A stretch of DNA of 64,000 nt from Cellulomonas fengjieae (GCF_018388465.1 NZ_CP074404.1:434001-498000); one strand, 5' to 3'; positions 34,169-43,984 are shown, numbered from the stretch's first letter. Numbers and translations: made by a program. The notes: generated by a model from the sequence alone, not told the origin.

Positions 34169-36148
34169 TCAGAAGCCCCCGCCGAAGCCGCCGTCGCCGA
34201 ACCCGCCGCCGTCACCGCCACCGCCGCCGCCCCAGCCGCCCCCGCCGCCGAACCCGCCGCCCCCGCGCAGGATGCTGTCCAGCAGGATGCCGCCGAGCAC
34301 CATGCCGCCGACGTTGTTCAGCCCGCCGCCGCGACCGCCGACGGGCCCGCCGACGCCCATGGGGCCGCCCTGGAAGCCCTGCGCCCGCTCGACGTCCTCC
34401 TGCGCCAGCTCCGCCGCCTGGCGCGCCAGCAGCTCGGCGCGCTGCGCGGTCGCCAGCGCCGCCGTGGCGTCGACGGGGCGCTGGTCGAGGGCCACGAGGC
34501 GCAGTCGCTGGGCCTCCGCCAGGCGGGTCCGTGCCTCCGGGCCGACCGCGCCGCGTCGGGTGCTGAGGAAGTCGGCGGTCGCGCGCAGCGTGGACTCGAG
34601 CCGGCCGAGCAGGTCGTCGAGCTGGTGCTGCGCACGGCGGTCCCGCTCGGCCTTGTCCCGCATCGGGGCGAGCGCCGCGTCGAGGGCGGTCTCGGCGTCG
34701 GTGATCTGGCGCAGGGCCGCCAGCGGGTCACCGGTGCCGCCGCGCGCGGCGCGGGCCGTCTCGATGGCGTCGCGGGCGGCCTGCGCGGGGCCGGCCACTC
34801 GGGCGTCGCCGCGGGCGAGCCGGTCGACGTCGGCGAGGTCGGCGGAGATCGACGCGACCGCCGCGTCCAGCTTGCCGCCCGCCTCGGCCAGCTCGGCGCC
34901 GGCCCGGTCGACCGCGTCGAGCAGCGTGGTCACCTGGCTCAGCGCCTCCTCGGCGGCGCGCGCGTAGCCGACCGCGATGCCGCGTTCTCCGCGCTCGACG
35001 GCCTCCTGGCCGCGGGCCACGGTGGTGTCGACCTCGCCGAGGAGCAGCGCGGCCTGGTCGGGGTTGGGCGCGACCGAGGTGAGCGACGCCGGCGGGTAGG
35101 TCGCGGCGAGGGTGGCGACCATGGCGCGTGCGGGGTCGATCCTCCCGCGCAGCGTGGCCGCGGTGCGGGCGTGGGCCGCCAGGGCCTGGTCGACCCGGGA
35201 CTCCAGGTCGCGCAGGTGGTCGAACCCGGCCTTCTGTGCGTCGAGCATCGCGGCGACCGCCCCGCAGGTGCGCAGGATGCGGGTGGCCGTCTCGCGGATC
35301 TGGGGCTCGGTGTCGGGGATCTCGTCGTCGAGCGTCTGGCGAAGCCGGAACGCTTCGGTGACCTGGGCCTTCGCATCGGCGAGCACGGCCTCGAACTCAC
35401 CCGTGGCGTCGGCGCCGAACTGCGCCTGGGCGAAGCCGAGCTCCTCGTCGGACGCCTTGACCGCGTCGTCGATCGCCACCAGGGCGGAGGCCGACCGGCG
35501 GTCGAGCTCGGCGGTCGGCACCCCGGCCAGCTCGTCGGCCGGCGCGCCCGGCGCCGGGAGCGCGTTCGCGCGGCGGCGGCGGGACAGGAACCAGGAGAGG
35601 CCGAACACGCCGGCGATGACCAGGAGGCCGATCACGAGCACGGTGCCGAAGCCGCCACCGCCCGAGGACGCGCCGGCGCCGGTGGCCTCCTCGCGCAGGG
35701 TGTCGGCGGTCGCGATGGCGGCGCCGGCCCAGTCGTCGGCGCGCAGCCGGTCCTCGGCGGCCACGCTGGCGGCCTCGACCTGGTCACGGGACAGGCCCTC
35801 GATGCTCTCCGGGGCGAGCGCGAACCGGCGGGCGTCGGTGGCGACAGCCAGGACGAGGTCGTCCGGGCCGAGGCCCGACGCCGCGGCGGTCTGCTGCGCC
35901 CAGTCGACCGGCTGGGCGCCGGAGAAGTCAGGCACGTAGACCACGTACAGCTGGTACTGCGTCTCCTGCGCGAGCTGGTCGAGCGCCTGCTGGACCTCGG
36001 CCTCGTCCCCGTCGAGCGCGCCGACCTCGTCGGTGATCTCACCGGTCAGCGACTGCGGTCCCACCGCCGGCAGCGCAGCCGCGCCGAGCAGGAGCGGGAC
36101 TCCGAGCAGCAGCGGGACGAGCGGGGACACGCGACGCAGCAGGGGCAC
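34169..36148 (-). CDS. TPM-domain membrane protein with glycine-rich tail
   Basis: 659 residues. Signal peptide about 1-29, then an external TPM domain (about 33-155) with ITDEVGALDGDEAEVQQALDQL and YVVYVPDFSG, one membrane helix (about 167-188), and a long cytoplasmic region of charged helices, largely coiled coil (about 200-600). The last 45 residues are almost only Gly, Phe and Asp. TPM domains occur in membrane-quality and photosystem-repair proteins; here it precedes pspA, so a membrane-stability role is likely. This long form with a coiled region is common in actinobacteria but not characterised. Confidence 0.87.
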   Translation of the reverse strand: MPLLRRVSPLVPLLLGVPLLLGAAALPAVGPQSLTGEITDEVGALDGDEAEVQQALDQLAQETQYQLYVVYVPDFSGAQPVDWAQQTAAASGLGPDDLVLAVATDARRFALAPESIEGLSRDQVEAASVAAEDRLRADDWAGAAIATADTLREEATGAGASSGGGGFGTVLVIGLLVIAGVFGLSWFLSRRRRANALPAPGAPADELAGVPTAELDRRSASALVAIDDAVKASDEELGFAQAQFGADATGEFEAVLADAKAQVTEAFRLRQTLDDEIPDTEPQIRETATRILRTCGAVAAMLDAQKAGFDHLRDLESRVDQALAAHARTAATLRGRIDPARAMVATLAATYPPASLTSVAPNPDQAALLLGEVDTTVARGQEAVERGERGIAVGYARAAEEALSQVTTLLDAVDRAGAELAEAGGKLDAAVASISADLADVDRLARGDARVAGPAQAARDAIETARAARGGTGDPLAALRQITDAETALDAALAPMRDKAERDRRAQHQLDDLLGRLESTLRATADFLSTRRGAVGPEARTRLAEAQRLRLVALDQRPVDATAALATAQRAELLARQAAELAQEDVERAQGFQGGPMGVGGPVGGRGGGLNNVGGMVLGGILLDSILRGGGGFGGGGGWGGGGGGDGGGFGDGGFGGGF

Positions 36149-36209
36149 TCGTCGATCCTTCCGGTGGGGTCTACCTGCCGCAACGGCTCGCGCCCGCCGG
36201 TCGTTCCCG

Positions 36210-37871
36210 TCAGTCGCGGCCGGCCTCCGTGGCGGCGTCCAGGTCCTCGGCGTCGACGATCGAGTACGCGTACCCCTGCTCGGCCAGGAATCGCTGCCGG
36301 TGGGCGGCGAAGTCCTGGTCGACGGTGTCGCGCGCGACGACCGTGTAGAAGTGCGCGGTCCGGCCGTCGCCCTTGGGGCGCATGATCCGGCCGAGCCGCT
36401 GCGCCTCCTCCTGGCGGGAGCCGAACGAGCCCGACACCTGGATGGCCACGGACGCCTCGGGCAGGTCGATCGAGAAGTTGGCGACCTTGCTCACGACGAG
36501 CTTGGTGATCTCCCCGGACCGGAAGGCGTCGAACAGGCGCTGCCGCTCGTGCACCGTGGTCTCTCCGGTGATGAGGTCGGCGTTCAGGTGCTCCGCGAGC
36601 TCGTGCAGCTGGTCGAGGTACTGGCCGATGACGAGGGTCGGGTCGCCCTCGTGCCGGGCGACGAGCTGCTCGACCACGCGATTCTTGCCGCGGGCCGTCG
36701 CCGCGAGGCGGTACCGCTCCTCGGGCTCCGCGATCGCGTAGGCCATGCGGTCGGCGTCGGCGAGCGTCAGGCGCACCTCGACGCAGTCGGCGGGGGCGAT
36801 GTAGCCCTGGGCCTCGATGTCCTTCCAGGGGGCGTCGAACCGCTTGGGGCCGATGAGGCTGAACACCTCGTCCTCGCGGCCGTCCTCGCGCACCAGCGTG
36901 GCGGTCAGGCCCAGCCGGCGGCGCGCCTGCAGGTCTGCCGTCATGCGGAAGATCGGTGCGGGCAGCAGGTGGACCTCGTCGTAGACCACGAGGCCCCAGT
37001 CGCGCGCGTCGAGCAGCTCGAGGTGCGTGTAGACGCCCTTCCGCTTGGTGGTGAGCACCTGGTACGTCGCGATGGTGACCGGGCGGATCTCCTTGCGGGC
37101 GCCGGAGTACTCGCCGATCTCGTCCTCCGTCAGCGAGGTGCGCTTGACCAGCTCGTCGCGCCACTGCCGGGCGCTCACGGTGTTGGTCACCAGGATCAGC
37201 GTGGTGGTCTTCGACCGGGCCATGGCGCCCGCGCCGACCAGCGTCTTGCCGGCACCGCAGGGGAGCACGACCACGCCGGAGCCGCCGTGGAAGAAGCCGT
37301 CGACGGCCTGCTGCTGGTACGGCCGCAGCGACCACCCGTCCTCGCGGAGGTCGATCTGGTGCGCCTCGCCGTTGACGTACCCGGCCAGGTCCTCGGCCGG
37401 CCAGCCGAGCTTGAGCAGCACCTGCTTCAGGTGCCCGCGCTCGGAGGGGTGGACGATGACGTCGGTCGCGTCCAGGCGCTCGCCCAGGAGGCCCGCGGTC
37501 CGCTTGGACCGGACCACCTCGGCCAGCACGGCCGGGTCGAGGGAGTGCAGGACCAGGCCGTGCACCGGGTCCTGGACCAGCTGCAGGCGCCCGTAGCGGG
37601 ACATCGTGTCCGCGACGTCGACCAGCAGGGCGTGCGGGACCGGGTAGCGCGAGTACTCGAGGAGGACGTCGACCACCTGCTCGGCGTCGTGCCCCGCGGC
37701 GCGGGCGTTCCACAGGCCCAGCGGGGTCAGCCGGTAGGTGTGCACGTGCTCCGGGGCGCGCTCCAGCTCCGCGAACGGGGCGATCGCCCGACGGCAGGCC
37801 TCGGCCTGGTCGTGGTCGACCTCGAGCAGCAGCGTCTTGTCGCTCTGCACGATGAGGGGGCCGTTGGTCAC
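36210..37871 (-). CDS. xpb: XPB/Rad25-type DNA helicase
   Basis: 553 residues from GTG 37871, with AGGAG just upstream. An N-terminal damage-recognition-like region (about 1-175) is followed by SF2 helicase motifs: Walker A LPCGAGKT (203-210), DEVH (298-301), the RED-type segment in LTATLVREDGRED, and motif VI QRLGRIMRPKG. Length and order match bacterial XPB, as in mycobacteria, a 3'-to-5' ATP-dependent helicase thought to act in repair. Its start overlaps the stop of the helicase-associated gene, so the two are co-expressed. Confidence 0.95.
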   Translation of the reverse strand: MTNGPLIVQSDKTLLLEVDHDQAEACRRAIAPFAELERAPEHVHTYRLTPLGLWNARAAGHDAEQVVDVLLEYSRYPVPHALLVDVADTMSRYGRLQLVQDPVHGLVLHSLDPAVLAEVVRSKRTAGLLGERLDATDVIVHPSERGHLKQVLLKLGWPAEDLAGYVNGEAHQIDLREDGWSLRPYQQQAVDGFFHGGSGVVVLPCGAGKTLVGAGAMARSKTTTLILVTNTVSARQWRDELVKRTSLTEDEIGEYSGARKEIRPVTIATYQVLTTKRKGVYTHLELLDARDWGLVVYDEVHLLPAPIFRMTADLQARRRLGLTATLVREDGREDEVFSLIGPKRFDAPWKDIEAQGYIAPADCVEVRLTLADADRMAYAIAEPEERYRLAATARGKNRVVEQLVARHEGDPTLVIGQYLDQLHELAEHLNADLITGETTVHERQRLFDAFRSGEITKLVVSKVANFSIDLPEASVAIQVSGSFGSRQEEAQRLGRIMRPKGDGRTAHFYTVVARDTVDQDFAAHRQRFLAEQGYAYSIVDAEDLDAATEAGRD

Positions 37872-40285
37872 GAAGTCTCCTGATGCTGGTCCGACGAGGG
37901 TGCTGGCGCCGCGCGCGTGACGGTGGCGATGCGGTGCACCGCGACCGTGAGCTCGGACTCCCGGGCGGGGTCGATGGCGCGCAGCCGGCCGCCCTCGACC
38001 CGCAGGGGTCGCAGCAGCCGTCGTTGCGGGACGCCGTGCGAGCCGATCATCTCGACCCACACCTCGGCCTTCTCGGCCGCTGCCTCACGCAGGAGCACCA
38101 ACGCGTCGACCGGGTCGGCTGTTCCCACGTCCGGCGTCGTGGCCGTCGGCACCGCCGCCGCCGGGGCCGGTGCGCGGCGCACGGGCGGCAGGACCGTGCC
38201 CGGCACGCGCTCGACCTCGTCGGCCGCGCGCTCCGCCTCGGCCCGGCGCAGCTGGGGCACGAGCGCGAGCAGGCGCTCGTCGCTGACGCTCTCTCGCGTC
38301 GAGGCCGGCGCGGCGTCGGAGGCCCGCCGTCGGGCACCGGCGGCGGCGCGCCGCCCGACGCGGCGGATGCTCGACGAGACGTGGACCACCTGGCCGTCGG
38401 GACCCTCGGCGACCGGGGCCAGACCGTGCGCGCGCAGGGCCTCGACCAGCTCCCGCAGCGGTGCGTGGGCCGCCAGGACGGTCGGCGCCAGCCGGACCAG
38501 GCCGAGCGAGGAGAGCCGCTGGTCCTCGACCAGCCCGGCGAGCAGCGCGGGGTCGTCCGTGCGGATGTAGGCGGAGGCCGACCCGACACGAAGCTGGCCG
38601 TGGCGCCGCGCGGCGTCCCGGACGAGGTACTGCAGCGGCTGCGGCACCCCGCCGCGGCTGTGGGCCTCCAGCTCGGCGAGGAGTGCGTCGGCGGTCGCGC
38701 CGGCGTCGAGGGCGCGCCGCACGGTCTCCGGAGTGAACCGCACCGTCAGGGCTCCGCCGCGGGACTCGATGTGGGCGGTCCGGTCCAGCAGGTCCTCGAG
38801 CGGCCCGCTCGGCCGGCCCGGCACGACGCCGGTGAGGTCCCCCTGGAGCAGGACCTCGTCGACCGCCGGGGGCAGCGCTGCCGCGAGCGCGGCGGCCGGG
38901 TCGGCCGGTGCGGCGGCCGGGTCCGTCTCCTGGAGGAGCGCGCGACCCGCCTCGGACAGGGCACCCGCCCCGAGGACGCCCAGCCGGCCGGCCTCGACCA
39001 GCACCGCCTGCACAGCCGAGGCCGGCGGCACCGACCGGGGGGAACGCCAGCGCAGGGCAGCCACCACGTGCGCGGCGTCCAGCACGGTGCCGGGCGGCGC
39101 CTCGGCGAGCACGTCGAGCACCGACCTGCGCAGGCGCGGGGCCCACGTGCGCTGCAGCTCGGGGTCGAGCGCGGCACGCACGCCGCCGCGCTCGTCGCGC
39201 CCGCCGACCAGCCACGGGGTGCGCTGCGTGGACCGCCACGCTCGCGCGAGCGTCACCCAGCGGTCGGGTACGTCGCGGGCGGCCCACTCGTCGACCGCCA
39301 CGGTCGGTGCGAACGACGGGCTGTCCTCCCCGTCGTCGGCGATGAAGGCCGCGGCGTTCGCGAGCTCGATGACGAACGCCGCCTCGCGCTCGTCGACGTC
39401 CAGGGCGGCCGCAGCGCGCCGCAGCTCACGCACACCGAGGCCGCCGCCGCGCAGGACACCGGGCGGGCTCTGCTCCCAGAGCCGGACCAGGCGGGCGACG
39501 AGGAGCACGATCCGCTCGCCGGCGGCGGCCGACTCGGCCGCGACCAGCGAGGCGGGTCGGTGCGGGACGTCGTCGGGCAGCGACGGAGGGAACGCGGGGG
39601 CGGGGTGCGTGCGTCCGCCCCGCAGCGCCAGCGCGACGGCGCGGGGCAGCACGACGTGGCGCGACTCGCCGGCCAGGAGCAGGTGCCGGCGGATCAGCCA
39701 GTCGACGGCCGCCGCCGCGGCGGTGTGGTTGGACGGCGCGAGCCCGACGGGCGAGCCCCACAGGAGGGCGTCGAGCACGGGCCGGGCGCCGGTCGGTGCC
39801 GCCTCGAGCAGCGCGGGCAGGTCGTCGAGGTCGACCGGTGCCGGCGACGTCCCGCGGCGGTTCACCGCGTCGGCGGGCGCCAGTCCGGCCGGGTACGGGC
39901 CCAGGAGCTCGGCGAGCCCGGGCGACGCCACGAGCGGGGCGTCCGGGTCCGCGGACTCGGGGTAGACCAGGGCGGCGGCGATCGCGAGCCGCAGCGCCCG
40001 CTCGACGAGCGCCGCACCGGCCTCGTCGGTCGCGCCGACGGCCGCGGGCAGGTCGGCCGCGACCACGGGGCCGGGCACCGAGAGCGCCACGACCGCCTCG
40101 ACCACCTGGAGCACGCTGGCGTCGACCGCGGCGAGCGCACGCTCCAGGCTCGACCGGCTGGTCGCGCGCACGGCCAGCGACGACAGGGTCGCGGGCGACG
40201 GCGACGCCAGGTCCGGTCGGCTGCGCAGCAGCGCGACGAGCTCGTCGTCGCTGCGCTCGCGCAGGTATCCGGTGAAGGTGGGCAT
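37868..40285 (-). CDS. Helicase-associated (XPB/Ssl2 N-terminal-like) protein
   Basis: 805 residues from ATG 40285; GTG 40291 is in frame. Ala/Arg/Leu-rich throughout, opening MPTFTGYLRERSDDELVALLRSRPDL, with repeated winged-helix-like segments and a conserved middle part containing VLLQGDLTGVVPGRP and a following LLDRTAHIESRGGALTVRFT. That middle matches the XPB/Ssl2 helicase-associated domain (PF13625-like). No ATPase motifs are present. It is always near xpb in actinobacteria that I know and is probably its protein partner. The C-terminus (about 745-805) holds a WYL-like EMIGSHGVPQRRLLRPLRVEGGRLRAID segment split by linkers. Confidence 0.87.
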   Translation of the reverse strand: MPTFTGYLRERSDDELVALLRSRPDLASPSPATLSSLAVRATSRSSLERALAAVDASVLQVVEAVVALSVPGPVVAADLPAAVGATDEAGAALVERALRLAIAAALVYPESADPDAPLVASPGLAELLGPYPAGLAPADAVNRRGTSPAPVDLDDLPALLEAAPTGARPVLDALLWGSPVGLAPSNHTAAAAAVDWLIRRHLLLAGESRHVVLPRAVALALRGGRTHPAPAFPPSLPDDVPHRPASLVAAESAAAGERIVLLVARLVRLWEQSPPGVLRGGGLGVRELRRAAAALDVDEREAAFVIELANAAAFIADDGEDSPSFAPTVAVDEWAARDVPDRWVTLARAWRSTQRTPWLVGGRDERGGVRAALDPELQRTWAPRLRRSVLDVLAEAPPGTVLDAAHVVAALRWRSPRSVPPASAVQAVLVEAGRLGVLGAGALSEAGRALLQETDPAAAPADPAAALAAALPPAVDEVLLQGDLTGVVPGRPSGPLEDLLDRTAHIESRGGALTVRFTPETVRRALDAGATADALLAELEAHSRGGVPQPLQYLVRDAARRHGQLRVGSASAYIRTDDPALLAGLVEDQRLSSLGLVRLAPTVLAAHAPLRELVEALRAHGLAPVAEGPDGQVVHVSSSIRRVGRRAAAGARRRASDAAPASTRESVSDERLLALVPQLRRAEAERAADEVERVPGTVLPPVRRAPAPAAAVPTATTPDVGTADPVDALVLLREAAAEKAEVWVEMIGSHGVPQRRLLRPLRVEGGRLRAIDPARESELTVAVHRIATVTRAAPAPSSDQHQETS

Positions 40286-40326
40286 CCGCACAACCCTACG
40301 TGGCGCGGTGCGCCGGCGGGCGGCTC

Positions 40327-40342
40327 GTTACGTATCGGTAAC
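40327..40342. promoter_or_regulatory. GTTAC-N6-GTAAC site
   Basis: GTTAC (40327-40331) and GTAAC (40338-40342) lie 11 bp apart in the divergent gap between the helicase-associated gene and the M20 amidohydrolase. They match the GlnR-type half-site spacing seen in the urea island. Confidence 0.4.
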
Positions 40343-40484
40343 CACCGTCCCGCTGCGCGCGCCGGGCGGGTCTGTGGGTCGGCCGCGGGGGTGGTCTGCC
40401 AGTCTCGTCGGATCGCGCGCTCGCCGGGCTGCCGCGACCCGGACGGCGGGGCCCACCCGCACGCTAAGCAGTGGAGGTCGACGC

Positions 40485-41702
40485 ATGACCGTCTCGGACA
40501 CCCTCGCGAGCCTGCGGGCCGATGCAGCTGCCCAGCTGCCGTCGCTCGTCGAGCTGCGTCGCGCCCTGCACCGCACGCCGGAGATCGGCCTGGAGCTGCC
40601 GGCCACCCAGCGGCTCGTGCTCGACGCCCTCGCGCCGCTGGAGCTCGAGGTGCGCACGGGCACGGGGCTCAGCTCGGTCGTCGCGGTCCTGCGCGGGGGC
40701 CGGCCCGGTCCGGCCGTGCTGCTCCGCGGGGACATGGACGCCCTGCCGGTCACCGAGGACACCGGCGAGGCGTTCGCGTCGCAGCGCCCGGGGGTCATGC
40801 ACGCGTGCGGGCACGACCTGCACGTCGCGGGCCTCGTGGGGGCCGCGCGGCTGCTGCACGCCCGCCGCGACCAGATGGCGGGTGACGTCGTCCTGATGTT
40901 CCAGCCGGGCGAGGAGGGCGATCACGGTGCGCGACTGATGATCGAGGAGGGGGTCCTCGACGCCGCCGGATCTCGGGTGGTCGCGGCGTACGCCCTGCAC
41001 GTGGTGTCGTCCATGCTGCCCGCCGGCATCGTCTCGACGAAGGCGGGCACGATGCTCGCCGCGGCGGACTCCGTCGTCGTCACCGTGCACGGCCGTGGGG
41101 GTCACGGGTCGATGCCGCACCTCGCCGCCGATCCCGTGCCCGTCGCCGCGGAGATCGTGCTGGCGCTCCAGGCCATGGTCACGCGGCAGTTCGACGTGTT
41201 CGACCCCGTGGTCGTCACAGTCGGCCGGATTGCGGCGGGGACCACGAACAACGTCATCGCATCGACCGCCGTCCTCGAGGCGACGATCCGTACCTTCTCC
41301 GACGCCGCGCACGCGGTGGTCGCGGAGCGGATCGAGCGGGTCGTGCACGGCATCACGCAGGCGCACGGCCTGACCGCGACGGTGGACTACGAGCGCGGAT
41401 ACCCCGTCACCTCGAACACCGCGTCCGAGGTCGACCGGGCGGAAGGCCTGGTGCGCGGACTCTTCGGTGAGCAGGCGTTCGTGACCGCGGCTCAGCCGCT
41501 GTCCGGTGCGGAGGACTTCTCGTACGTCCTGCAGCAGGTGCCGGGCGCGTACCTCGGGCTGGGGGCGACGCCGGTCGGCGAGGACCCGGCGACCGCGGCG
41601 TACAACCACTCCGCGCAGGCCCGGTTCGCCGAGGAGTCGCTGGCGGTCGGTCCGGCGATCCTCGCCGCGCTGGTGCTCGACCGACTGGCGCAGGGCGCGT
41701 AA
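40485..41702 (+). CDS. M20-family amidohydrolase
   Basis: 405 residues from ATG 40485, with GGAGG upstream. Dinuclear metal site residues are in HACGHDLH (106-113, C108 and H110) and FQPGEEGDHGARLM, with HGRGGHGSMPH and GAEDFSYV in the dimerisation and distal parts. The CGHD form is that of the hippurate/N-acyl-amino-acid/IAA-amino-acid hydrolase group. It releases an amino acid from an N-acyl conjugate; the exact substrate is unknown. Cytoplasmic and monocistronic. A GlnR-like half-site pair stands about 150 bp upstream. Confidence 0.92.
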   Translation: MTVSDTLASLRADAAAQLPSLVELRRALHRTPEIGLELPATQRLVLDALAPLELEVRTGTGLSSVVAVLRGGRPGPAVLLRGDMDALPVTEDTGEAFASQRPGVMHACGHDLHVAGLVGAARLLHARRDQMAGDVVLMFQPGEEGDHGARLMIEEGVLDAAGSRVVAAYALHVVSSMLPAGIVSTKAGTMLAAADSVVVTVHGRGGHGSMPHLAADPVPVAAEIVLALQAMVTRQFDVFDPVVVTVGRIAAGTTNNVIASTAVLEATIRTFSDAAHAVVAERIERVVHGITQAHGLTATVDYERGYPVTSNTASEVDRAEGLVRGLFGEQAFVTAAQPLSGAEDFSYVLQQVPGAYLGLGATPVGEDPATAAYNHSAQARFAEESLAVGPAILAALVLDRLAQGA

Positions 41703-41925
41703 CGCGTGATGCCCGGGACCGAGCCGACCGCGAGGATCAGCCGGTGCCCGCCGATGGTCGCCCTGGACGTTCTCGGTCTCGCGCCAGTTCGCCGGGTGAC
41801 CGCTCCGCGTCCTCGGTGACCGCATACGTGCCGGCTCGGGCCCGGTTGCGTGCGGAACCCCCGCTCGGGGGCAGATCGGTGGCCGTCCTGCTGCGCCGTG
41901 CTGGTGATGCGCTGGGTGATGTGCC

Positions 41926-43521
41926 TCAGGTGCGTAGCGGGTGGCCGTGGCGGTCGGTGAAGGTCCAGTGGCCGTGGGGGTGGCGGGTGATCTCGATGCT
42001 GCGGTCGTGGACGGTGGTGTGGTGGTGCCAGCACAGCAGGATGCCGGTGTGGGTGTCGGTGGTGCCGTGGTCGCGGTGCCAGTGGTGGGTGTGGTGGATC
42101 TCGGACAGGGCGGGTGGGGCGTCGCAGGTCGGGTATTGGCAGTGCTGGTCGCGGGCGATGATCGCGGTGCGTTTGGGTCCGGTGTAGGTGCGTTCGGTGC
42201 GGCCGACGTTCAGGATCTGGGAGGCCGCTCCGAACACGACGCGGGTGATCGCCGAGTCGCAGGCCAGTCGGGCCAGGACGGTGTCGGGGATGGGTCCGGT
42301 GCCGACCAGGTCGGCGACCGCGAACCGGTCGGGCTGCACGACCGGTCCCGGGGCTCGGTCCCGGGTCGGCGCCGGCCGGGGCGTGGGCAGGGCTGCGCCG
42401 TTCGCCCCGCTGGCTGACTGGTCGTCCGCCGGATGAGGTAGCCCTGCATCCGCGGGGATCGCGTCCCCGACCGTCGCCTCTGGTGCCGTCGCGTCCCGGG
42501 CGGCCGTCCCTCCTTCCTCCGCCGGCGGGATCGGCGTTGCCGGGGCGCCGGGGGCGCGGTCCAGGGCGCGGTGCAAGGTGGGGTAGTCGACCACGGCGGT
42601 GAGGTGCGGGCGGTGGGTGCCGGTGGCGCCGGTCAGGTCCCGGTCCAGGACCAGGCGGGTCAGGTTCACCAACGCCCCGGCCCGGCGCCGCGACGCGGGT
42701 TGACCGGCCTGGTCCGCCGACCGGCCGCCCAGCGCGTGCAACGCCGCGGCCAGGGCGTGCCCGTGCTCGCTGGTCAAGAACCCGGCCAGGTGACACCCCT
42801 CGACAGTCTGGGACAGCTCCAGGAACTCCCGGTCCACCGCCTGGGCATACCCACGTTCGTCCGCGGCCGGGTCCGCCGCCGCGGCCCACCGACGCGCCAG
42901 CACCCGGAACTGGGCCACCGGCAGCGACCGGGCCTGCGCCACCAGGAACTCCTCCCCGCACTGCGGGGCCGATGCGCCCAACGCGGCCCGGCGCACCGGG
43001 GTGTTCGCGGCGGCCGCGATCGCGTGCGCGGCCTCCAGCGCCACCACCCCGGCGACCACGTCCCGCGCGGTCACCGGCAGATCATCACGAAACGCCCGCC
43101 CCAGCGCCACCACCCGACCCGCCTGCCCATGGCTCAAACGCCCCTGCGCCGCGACCCACGTCGTGATCGACCGGGCACCGTCCACCGCCCACCACCCATC
43201 AGCCTCCACCACCGGCACCACCCACGCCGCAATCGCGGACAACCGACCCGCCAACGCCAACGCCTCACCCACCACCCGCACCGCCACGCCACCCTCCAAC
43301 CGGGCACCCGGCACGGTCGGATCCGACACGGCCGCCAGCGCATCGACCGCCGCCGTCAACGCCGCCAGTGCCGCCACCGCGGCGCCAGCCCCGGTCTTAC
43401 TGCCCTGAACACCACCGTGACCACGGTCGCCGTGACCGAGGGCCGGCTCGTCACGCGTCGGGGTGCTCGGCACGGTGCCGCGGACGGGCTCGGTGCCGCA
43501 GGAGACCTCATCGATCGACAC
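41926..43521 (-). CDS. DUF222/HNH endonuclease (13E12 family)
   Basis: 531 residues from GTG 43521, with GGAGG before it. An N-terminal DUF222 region (about 50-290) is followed by a Pro/Ala linker and a C-terminal HNH module: CQYPTCDAPPALSEIHHTHHW, then HTGILLCWHHHTTVH. The family occurs in many copies in actinobacterial genomes and is tied to REP13E12-type repeats; its role is not settled. Codon use differs from neighbours: the first half favours GTG, TTG, GCG and GGT instead of C-ending codons. Flanks of 223 bp and 463 bp hold no gene. The signs favour transfer or a mobile origin. Confidence 0.9.
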   Translation of the reverse strand: MSIDEVSCGTEPVRGTVPSTPTRDEPALGHGDRGHGGVQGSKTGAGAAVAALAALTAAVDALAAVSDPTVPGARLEGGVAVRVVGEALALAGRLSAIAAWVVPVVEADGWWAVDGARSITTWVAAQGRLSHGQAGRVVALGRAFRDDLPVTARDVVAGVVALEAAHAIAAAANTPVRRAALGASAPQCGEEFLVAQARSLPVAQFRVLARRWAAAADPAADERGYAQAVDREFLELSQTVEGCHLAGFLTSEHGHALAAALHALGGRSADQAGQPASRRRAGALVNLTRLVLDRDLTGATGTHRPHLTAVVDYPTLHRALDRAPGAPATPIPPAEEGGTAARDATAPEATVGDAIPADAGLPHPADDQSASGANGAALPTPRPAPTRDRAPGPVVQPDRFAVADLVGTGPIPDTVLARLACDSAITRVVFGAASQILNVGRTERTYTGPKRTAIIARDQHCQYPTCDAPPALSEIHHTHHWHRDHGTTDTHTGILLCWHHHTTVHDRSIEITRHPHGHWTFTDRHGHPLRT

Positions 43522-43984
43522 CGTTCACCTCCACCACTGGACCGGGCGCGGCGGCCAGATTGGGTCCGCAATGCGCGATACCGAGAAGTGTTCCAGCCAC
43601 CACTGACATTCCCCGGGCCACATGCTCAAATGCTGAGACCGTCACCGATAAGCACATCAGTGCAGGTGGGGACGCTCATACACATTCACCGAGCCGCCCA
43701 CAGCCCTATTAATTCTGCCTTTGTCCACAGGCGCCCTGCACGCGACTGAAAGGCGACCGTGCCCATTCATCGCGACGCACACGACGTGGTGGCTCGTCGA
43801 CACGGGTGCCTCGCCCGGGAGGAGCAGGCAGGGTGCACGAACGCGGCTGCCGGACTTCGGCCGGTCGGACTGCGCATGGTCGGGCTCCGCCGCCGAGCTC
43901 CGCCCCGCCGGGCTCCGCCGCCGGGCTCCGCCCTGCCGACTGCGCGTGGTCGGACTGCGCCCAGCAGGAGGTCGCCCGCAGGGC
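43522..43984. other. 463-bp gap: AT-richer stretch and degenerate repeat array
   Basis: No convincing gene. About 43570-43750 is much less GC-rich than the rest of the window (it contains CCCTATTAATTCTGCC), a mark of foreign or element-boundary DNA. About 43850-43970 holds roughly eight degenerate 12-15 bp units of the type GGTCGGACTGCG or GCCGGGCTCCGCC. I found no terminal inverted repeats or transposase. Confidence 0.6.

Noticed and set aside
37883..40885. 1000-codon open frame antisense to the XPB partner
   Set aside because: Low-complexity shadow; the opposite frame has motif-supported helicase genes with overlaps.
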